From: Chloroflexota bacterium
GTDB lineage: Bacteria; Chloroflexota; Limnocylindria; Limnocylindrales; CSP1-4
Direction: 5' to 3'
Length of the DNA: 10,903 nucleotides
Assembly (NCBI GenBank): GCA_013695255.1
Contig: JACDAV010000106.1
Location: 1-10,903 of the forward strand
Positions 5,981 to 10,903 of this stretch are shown here, one piece after another. Both the position numbers and the translations under genes were made by a program. Under the pieces are notes generated by a model. The model worked only from the letters and a program-made list of their open reading frames with translations. It did no database searches and was not told the DNA's origin. The stretch's first letter is position 1, and each line of letters begins with the position of its first letter.

Positions 5981-7147
5981 ATGCTGCGCATCCTCCACAC
6001 CGCCGACGTCCATCTGGGAGCCCGGCACGCCGACCTCGGCGAGCAGGCGAGTGCGCAACGCGAGCGCCAGTTCGCCGCGTTCCGGGCCACCGTCGACCTC
6101 GCCCTGGCCGAGAAGGTCGACGTCCTGCTGATCGCCGGCGACCTCTTCGACTCGAACACCCAGCCACGCCGGTCCGTGGACCGCGTGGCGGCGGAGCTGA
6201 AGCGGCTCGTCGAGGGCAGGATCCGGACGGTCGTCATTCCCGGCACCCACGACGTCCACGACCGGTCGTCCGTCTACCGCGCCCACGACCTCGCCGCGCT
6301 GGCCGGCAGCACCGGGGACGACGACTTCGTCACCGTGCTCACGCCGGACCGGGTGGATGTCCACCTGAGATCGTGCGACATCGTCGTCCACGGCCGGTGC
6401 TTCGCGACCAAGCGAGCGCCCCTCAGCCCGCTGACGGGACTCGACGCCGACAAGGACGACCGGGCGACCTGGCATGTCGGTCTGCTCCACGCCTCGATCG
6501 CCATCCCCGGCAGGACGGATCGTGACGAAGTGGTGGTCACCACCGAGGAGATCGCCGCCTCGCACCTGGACTACCTGGCTTTGGGACACTGGCACTCGGC
6601 GCAGCAGGGCAAGGCGGGCGGCGTGACCTACGCCTACGCCGGCGCCCCGGAGCCCGTCGCGCTCGACCAGGATCGAGCGGGCAAGGTGCTCCTGGTCACG
6701 CTCGAGCAGGCCGGCGCCGGGAAACGCGTCGGGGTAGAGGAGCGCACGGTCGGCCGGACCCGGTTCGAGAAGCTCGAGATCGACGCGGCCACGGTCGCCA
6801 GTCAGCCGGCGCTCGTGGACCAGCTGACCAGCAGGACGGATCCGGACCTCGTCCTCGACGTTCGGCTGGTCGGCATCAGACCGGACGACCTGGACGTGGA
6901 CGTCGACGAGCTCGAACGGCAGCTGCGCGGATCGTTCCTGAAGGTGCGCGTCCGCGACGTGTCGACGCCCGCCCTGACCGAGGGCGCGCTGCCGCCGCCG
7001 CACACGATCGCCGGCGCGTTCATCCGCGGCGTCGAAGGGCGCATCGCGGAGCTCGAGGCGGCGAACCAGCGCGAGCAGGCGGCGGAGCTCCGCGACGTGC
7101 TCCGGCTGGGACGTCTGCTCCTGGCCGGCCACGAGGTCTCGCTGTGA
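5981..7147 (+). CDS. SbcD/Mre11-like DNA exonuclease subunit, YhaO type
   Basis: This is a metallophosphoesterase-fold nuclease subunit expected to act with the adjacent Rad50-like ATPase on DNA ends. Its 388 residues suit SbcD/YhaO. Phosphoesterase motifs appear in order: ADVHLG with Asp9/His11, GDLFD with Asp54, GTHD at 88-91, LLHAS with His170, and GHWH with His203/His205. The third motif is normally GNHD or GNHE; here the metal-binding Asn is Thr89. The C-terminal third (about 270-388) is the capping/ATPase-contact region, ending in a helical LEAANQREQAAELRDVLRLGRLLLAG segment. The ATG at 5981 was chosen because homologues start with a strand like MLRILHTADVHLG. A GGGAGG site lies 14 nt upstream, and a small GGCG/CGCC hairpin between the two could shorten the effective spacing. 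An in-frame ATG at 5834 would add 49 Pro/Arg-rich residues and is rejected. The stop overlaps the next gene (GTGA). Confidence 0.88.
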   Translation: MLRILHTADVHLGARHADLGEQASAQRERQFAAFRATVDLALAEKVDVLLIAGDLFDSNTQPRRSVDRVAAELKRLVEGRIRTVVIPGTHDVHDRSSVYRAHDLAALAGSTGDDDFVTVLTPDRVDVHLRSCDIVVHGRCFATKRAPLSPLTGLDADKDDRATWHVGLLHASIAIPGRTDRDEVVVTTEEIAASHLDYLALGHWHSAQQGKAGGVTYAYAGAPEPVALDQDRAGKVLLVTLEQAGAGKRVGVEERTVGRTRFEKLEIDAATVASQPALVDQLTSRTDPDLVLDVRLVGIRPDDLDVDVDELERQLRGSFLKVRVRDVSTPALTEGALPPPHTIAGAFIRGVEGRIAELEAANQREQAAELRDVLRLGRLLLAGHEVSL

Positions 7148-9327
7148 GGATCACCCGGCTGCAGGTGAAGGACTTCCGACGGTATCGCGACCTCGACGTC
7201 AGCCTGAGCCCGGGCCTGACAGTCGTCCGGGGTCCCAACGAGGCCGGCAAGACCACGATCCAGCGCGCGATCGAGCTCGTGCTGACCCGGCGCTGCACGA
7301 GCAGCTCGGCGGATCTCGAGGGGCTCCGGCCATGGGACGCGCCGGCGGACTCCCGGCCGGAGATCTCGATCGAGTTCGAGCAGGACGACGAGGACGGGCT
7401 TCGGACCGGCCGGATCCACAAGGCGTTCCGCGGCTCGCGTGGGACGGCGTCCGTCCAGCTGGACGGCCAGACGGCCACCGATCCGGCCCGGGTCGACGAG
7501 CTGATCGCCGAGCTGACCGGCATCCCGAACGAGGCGTTCTTCCGATCGACCGCGTCCGTCCGGCACCACGAGGTCGAGGACCTCGCGCGCGACGAGGCGG
7601 TGCTCCGCGATCGTCTCCAGGCCTCGATCAGCGGCGCGGACCGCGGAACGTCGCGGGCCCGCAAGAAGCTCGAGAAGTCGATCGCGGACCTCAACGCCCG
7701 GGGTTTCAAGAACCCGGGCCGCCTGAAGGTCGCCGAGGAGACGGTGGCGCAGTCGCAGGCTGCCCTCGAGCAGGGCGAGCTCGCCCTGGCCCAGCTGGCT
7801 CGGGACCGCGACGCGCTCGTCGCGGCCCGCGAGCGCCGCGCGGACGCGCAGCACACGCTGGTGGAGCGCCGATCGCTGCTCGAGAAGGCCCGTCAGGCCG
7901 AGCGCCTGACCGTCGAGCGGACGACCGCCCAGGAGCGGTTCGACCGCTTTCGCGAGGCGGTCACGGTCCACGGCCGGATCGCCGAGCTCCACGGCAGCCA
8001 CCCCTCGACCACGCCGCTGCCCGCGCTGCGGCAGCTGACGGAGCGGCTGCGCTCGCTCGACAACCGGATCCGCGAGCTCCGGGCCCTCCTGTCCGGCGAG
8101 GTCGAGGTCCAGTACGAGGTCACGACGCCGGAGCCGACCTGGCGCCCGATCGCCGGCCTGGCGATCGCGCTCATCGTGGCCGGAGCCGCGCTGGCGATCG
8201 GCTCCCTGCTCGATCTGTGGCGGATCCCGTTCGCCGTGCCAGCCGGGCTGGGCGCCATCGTCGTCGGGGCGGCCCTTGCCGTGCTCGCGCGCCGGCAGCG
8301 TCAGGCCGCCCTCGACTTCCGGCGCCAGCGGGAGCTGCGCGACGTGGAGATCGACCGGCGCCTCCGCGGCCGGTCCCAGATCGAGGAGGAGCTGCGGCTG
8401 GCGGAGGCGGACATGGCCCGCCAGCTCGAATCGGTCCTCCTCCCGGACCTGGCTGCGCTCGAGGACCTGCTGCGCGACGAGAGCGAGCACGTCGCCTCGA
8501 TCGACCGGCTGACCGCCCAGCTGGCGGGCCTCGTGGGACAGGAGGCACCGGAGGGGCTGCCGGAGCTCCGCGACGCCGCAGCGCTCGAGGTGGAGCAGAA
8601 GACGCACGCGCTCGAGGCGCTGGGTCCAATCGGCCGTGAGCCACGGGCCCGCGAGCGGCTCGAGGTGGAGGTGCGCGACGCGGAAGCCAACGTCGAGGGA
8701 GCCCGCGACGACGAGGCGAATGCCCGGGCCCGGGTCGACGCCAACCAGGTGGACGCCGAGCAGGTCGCCGGGCACGCCGAGCGCCTCGCCCAGTGGCGGG
8801 AGCAGCTGGCCGCTCTGCAGCGCCGCAACCGCGTCTACCAGGCGACGCTGCAGGCGATCGAGACCGCCGAGAAGGCGACGATGGAGACGGCGACCCGCTA
8901 CCTCGAGCGGCACATGGCGCGCGATGTCGCGCGGGTCACGGAAGGCCGGTACCGTCGCGTCAAGGTCGACGATCGCACGCTCGACATCTCGGTCTGGGCG
9001 CCGGAGCTGGGCGACTGGGTGCCGATCTCGACCACGAGCCAGGGCACCGTGGACATGGTCTATCTCGTGGCCCGGATCGGGCTCGTGCGGCTGGTGACCG
9101 GTGACCACCGGCCACCGCTCGTCTTCGACGATCCCTTCGTCACGTTCGACGACGACCGCGCCAGGCGAGCCTTCGAGCTGCTGCGCGACCTGACCCGCGA
9201 CTTCCAGGTGATCTACCTGACGCCGTTCGACCGCTATGACGCCGGGGCGGACGTGGTGGTCGAGCTGCCGGGCCCGGACGCACTCGACGAGTCCGCGCCA
9301 GCCGAGCCAGCCCTCGTCGATGCCTGA
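7144..9327 (+). CDS. Rad50/SbcC-like ATPase with central transmembrane hairpin, YhaN type
   Basis: This SMC/Rad50-type ATPase is the expected partner of the upstream nuclease. In 727 residues (short for SbcC, nearer YhaN) it shows Walker A GPNEAGKTT at 30-38; a coiled coil at about 150-330; two adjacent membrane helices at about 336-358 and 361-382 with only two or three residues between them; a second coiled coil at about 383-580; the ABC signature region TTSQGTVDMVYL at 630-641; and Walker B with D-loop VFDDPFVTFDDDR starting at 660. The zinc-hook CxxC of classical Rad50/SbcC is absent; the only visible cysteine is near the N-terminus. After the last strand, TPFDRYD stands where an H-loop histidine is usual. 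The hairpin would tether the coiled-coil tip to the membrane. The GTG start at 7144 overlaps the previous stop by 4 nt, with a GAGG ribosome site about 8 nt upstream. The C-terminus overlaps the transporter gene. Confidence 0.88.
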   Translation: MRITRLQVKDFRRYRDLDVSLSPGLTVVRGPNEAGKTTIQRAIELVLTRRCTSSSADLEGLRPWDAPADSRPEISIEFEQDDEDGLRTGRIHKAFRGSRGTASVQLDGQTATDPARVDELIAELTGIPNEAFFRSTASVRHHEVEDLARDEAVLRDRLQASISGADRGTSRARKKLEKSIADLNARGFKNPGRLKVAEETVAQSQAALEQGELALAQLARDRDALVAARERRADAQHTLVERRSLLEKARQAERLTVERTTAQERFDRFREAVTVHGRIAELHGSHPSTTPLPALRQLTERLRSLDNRIRELRALLSGEVEVQYEVTTPEPTWRPIAGLAIALIVAGAALAIGSLLDLWRIPFAVPAGLGAIVVGAALAVLARRQRQAALDFRRQRELRDVEIDRRLRGRSQIEEELRLAEADMARQLESVLLPDLAALEDLLRDESEHVASIDRLTAQLAGLVGQEAPEGLPELRDAAALEVEQKTHALEALGPIGREPRARERLEVEVRDAEANVEGARDDEANARARVDANQVDAEQVAGHAERLAQWREQLAALQRRNRVYQATLQAIETAEKATMETATRYLERHMARDVARVTEGRYRRVKVDDRTLDISVWAPELGDWVPISTTSQGTVDMVYLVARIGLVRLVTGDHRPPLVFDDPFVTFDDDRARRAFELLRDLTRDFQVIYLTPFDRYDAGADVVVELPGPDALDESAPAEPALVDA

Positions 9328-10183
9328 CGGCGGGCCGCTCGGGCCCGCATCCGTCATCCTGTTCGGGCTCTTCTCGGCCGCGGCGTGGGGCACCAGCGAC
9401 TTCGCCGCCGGGCTGGCGAGCCGGCGCGTCTCCGTCCTGGCGCTGGTCCTCGCCGCCCAGACCGTGGGCATGACCGTCGCCCTGGGGCTGGCCATGCTGC
9501 GCGCCGAGCCGGTGCCAGCGCCGATGGACGTCCTCTGGTCCGGGCTGGCGGGCGTCCTCGGCACGGGTGCGATCGTCGCGCTTTACGCGGGTCTCGCGGT
9601 CGGGCGAATGGGCGTGGTCGCTCCCGTCGCGGGCGTCATCGGGGCGCTCGTGCCCGTGGCTGTCGGCATCGCACTCGAGGGTCTGCCGGCCGGCATCGTC
9701 CTGGTCGGCATGGCCGCGGCGGTCGTGGCCGTGGTGCTCGTGTCCCGGGTGGGCGGGGAGGCCGGCGCGCGATCGGGGATCGAGCTGGGGCTGCTGGCCG
9801 GGCTGGGCATCGGGCTGTTCAACGTGACGATCACCCGTGTCGACGAGGGGCTCGTCTTCGGGCCGCTGACCATCGTCCGCGTGGCGGCCCTGGTGGTGCT
9901 GGCGCTGGCGCTCCTGGCGCGGCGGCAGCGCGTGGCGCTACCGGCTCGGCTGGCACCGGCGATCGTGGCCATCGGGCTGCTCGACATGGCAGCCAACGCC
10001 GGGTTCCTGCTCGCCGAGCAGACCGGGTCGCTCGCCGTCGCGGCGGTCCTGTCCTCGCTCTACCCGGTCATCACGGTGATCCTCGCCACGATCGTCCTGC
10101 GCGAGCGGGTCACACGCAGTCACGCGGCCGGCATTGCGCTCGCGCTCCTGGCGATCGTCCTCATCGCGACGGGCTCCACGTGA
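9320..10183 (+). CDS. EamA/DMT superfamily transporter
   Basis: This 287-residue inner-membrane permease of the drug/metabolite transporter superfamily has ten predicted helices in two five-helix EamA repeats. The first repeat runs from about 9 to 155; its early AAAWGTSDFAAG and the LYAGLAVGRMGVVAPVAGV stretch are typical. The second runs from about 162 to 285 and carries the diagnostic VAAVLSSLYPVITVILA followed by LRERVTRSHAAG. Substrates of this superfamily include amino acids and other small metabolites and cannot be assigned here. The ATG at 9320 lies 8 nt inside the end of the ATPase gene (stop at 9325-9327). No ribosome site is obvious, so translation is probably coupled to that gene. 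Upstream in-frame codons would read through the ATPase gene in another frame and are not credible. Whether it takes part functionally with the nuclease pair is unknown. Confidence 0.88.
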   Translation: MPDGGPLGPASVILFGLFSAAAWGTSDFAAGLASRRVSVLALVLAAQTVGMTVALGLAMLRAEPVPAPMDVLWSGLAGVLGTGAIVALYAGLAVGRMGVVAPVAGVIGALVPVAVGIALEGLPAGIVLVGMAAAVVAVVLVSRVGGEAGARSGIELGLLAGLGIGLFNVTITRVDEGLVFGPLTIVRVAALVVLALALLARRQRVALPARLAPAIVAIGLLDMAANAGFLLAEQTGSLAVAAVLSSLYPVITVILATIVLRERVTRSHAAGIALALLAIVLIATGST

Positions 10184-10218
10184 CGCCCGGAACGCCCGTC
10201 GGGAGCTGAGCGGCGCCG

Positions 10219-10743
10219 TCATCCCGGCCGGCGTTCGACACGCAGCGCCTCGACCTCGGCGGCCTCGCGGATCCAGGCCACGAGGTCCCATCCCTCGCCG
10301 GCCAGAGCGCCCCCGTCCAGGGCCGACCGAAGCGCGGCCAGGTGTCGGCGCACCACCAGCGGATCGACCTGGCGGGCCGCTCGCGCGGCGTTCCGGGCGA
10401 GCACGACCGAGGGCGGGAGATCGAGGACGATCGCCACCGCGGGCAGACCGGCCGTGCGGGCCCGGTGGACCAGCGCCTGCCGAGCGTGGCGCTCGATGCT
10501 CGTCGCGTCCACGACGGTCAGCCGCCGGGCCGCCAGACGGCGCGCGAGCGCCCGGTGGAGCGCGGCGAACGCAGCCGCAGTAGCGCGCTGGTCGCGCGGG
10601 TTGCCCGCGATGACGGCCCGCAGCTCATCCGAACTGAGGATCTCGTCGCGGGAGAAGAGCCGGGCGGCAAGGGTCGACTTCCCGGCGCCGGCCGGGCCGA
10701 CGAGGGCGATGAGGGAGGGGTCCGGGATCCGGAGCAGCGTCAA
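10219..10743 (-). CDS. Stand-alone Pnkp-like 5'-polynucleotide kinase / AAA-family P-loop protein
   Basis: This 174-residue P-loop phosphotransferase resembles the N-terminal 5'-OH polynucleotide kinase domain of bacterial Pnkp (RNA repair). Walker A GPAGAGKST is at 16-24 (Lys22). SSDELR at 37-42 matches the family's catalytic Asp and following Arg. DQRATAAAFAALH (51-63), LTVVDATS (75-82) and the lid segment LARNAAR (115-121, Arg117 and Arg121) followed by RQVDPLVVRRH (124-134) follow the Pnkp kinase order. The metallophosphatase and ligase-like domains of full Pnkp are absent. The substrate could be RNA, DNA or a small molecule. The start is inferred: TTG at 10743 overlaps the upstream Rieske stop (TTGA); no ATG or GTG gives a sensible N-terminus before the P-loop strand. 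A GGGAGG lies 16 nt further up, so coupled translation is likely. It converges on the DMT gene, leaving 35 bp with no clear terminator. Confidence 0.8.
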   Translation of the reverse strand: MTLLRIPDPSLIALVGPAGAGKSTLAARLFSRDEILSSDELRAVIAGNPRDQRATAAAFAALHRALARRLAARRLTVVDATSIERHARQALVHRARTAGLPAVAIVLDLPPSVVLARNAARAARQVDPLVVRRHLAALRSALDGGALAGEGWDLVAWIREAAEVEALRVERRPG

Positions 10744-10903
10744 TCGGGCGCCCGGCGCGCCTCCCAGCCGTCCTCGCCGCGCCGGATCTCGTAGCGCGGC
10801 TGGTCGTAGACCGTGGGGCCCTTCACCGCCCGGCCGTCCGACAGCCGGAAGCGCGAGCCGTGCCATGGGCACTCGATGCAGCCGTCGGCGACGATTCCCT
10901 GGC
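10740..10903 (-). CDS. Rieske [2Fe-2S] protein, C-terminal end (5' part outside window)
   Basis: On the - strand an open frame enters from the right edge and stops with TGA at 10742-10740, giving 53 complete codons. It contains the second Rieske cluster motif CPWHGS (one Cys and one His ligand of the [2Fe-2S] cluster), preceded by VADGCIE. A short beta-rich tail follows, with FRLSDGRAVKGPT and a PRYEIRRGEDGWEAR ending typical of small Rieske ferredoxins and Rieske domains at protein C-termini. The first motif (CxH) must lie upstream of the window. It would serve as an electron carrier or a reductase/oxygenase domain; which one cannot be told. Its stop overlaps the kinase start by 4 nt, indicating one transcript. 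Confidence 0.85.
   Translation of the reverse strand, partial: QGIVADGCIECPWHGSRFRLSDGRAVKGPTVYDQPRYEIRRGEDGWEARRAPD

Noticed and set aside
6802..9564. 920-codon open frame on the - strand, antisense to the nuclease/ATPase genes
   Set aside because: It mirrors GC-rich codons of the genuine + strand genes, has no recognisable domain, and conflicts with clear Walker and phosphoesterase motifs on the other strand.
1..10903. CRISPR array, tRNA/rRNA, transposase, integrase or phage genes
   Set aside because: No spaced direct repeats, tRNA-like arms, or mobile-element protein motifs were seen on either strand.

Overview
The window is a very GC-rich (roughly 70%), densely packed bacterial chromosome segment with no plasmid, phage or insertion-sequence signature. 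The host is probably a soil or freshwater bacterium of the Chloroflexota (Limnocylindria-like) or, less likely, an actinobacterium. This rests on GC content and on the mix of families (DUF3072, DUF2231, a CxxC-x17-CxxC zinc-ribbon protein, a membrane-anchored Rad50-like ATPase). No marker gene settles the phylum.

Layout. (1) 1-1334, + strand: the C-terminal part of selB (selenocysteine elongation factor) overlaps mobA (molybdenum cofactor guanylyltransferase) by 4 nt. The pair suggests a selenocysteine/molybdopterin enzyme such as formate dehydrogenase, probably upstream of the window. A hairpin at 1341-1380 closes this unit. (2) 1402-5552, - strand: read in the direction of transcription, a zinc-ribbon protein, a 14-helix DHA2-type drug/proton antiporter, an RDD membrane protein, a DUF2231 membrane protein and a small DUF3072 protein. 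Only the last two are tightly coupled (2-nt gap). The others have 142-194 bp spacers and may be separate units. (3) 5553-5980: a 428-bp divergent spacer with a GTGACA-N7-TGTCAC inverted repeat and further hairpins, including a perfect 10-bp stem, all upstream of the nuclease operon. (4) 5981-10183, + strand: an SbcD/YhaO-like nuclease subunit, an SbcC/Rad50/YhaN-like ATPase whose coiled-coil apex is a transmembrane hairpin rather than a zinc hook, and an EamA/DMT transporter. Each start codon overlaps the preceding stop. (5) 10219-10903, - strand: a stand-alone Pnkp-type 5'-polynucleotide kinase domain starting with TTG. It overlaps by 4 nt the end of a Rieske [2Fe-2S] protein that runs off the right edge.

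The most notable unit is the nuclease/ATPase pair. It resembles Bacillus YhaO/YhaN more than classical SbcD/SbcC. It lacks the CxxC zinc hook, has Thr in place of the metal-binding Asn of the nuclease motif (GTHD instead of GNHD/E), and has no obvious H-loop histidine in the ATPase. No clearly new defence or mobile system is visible.
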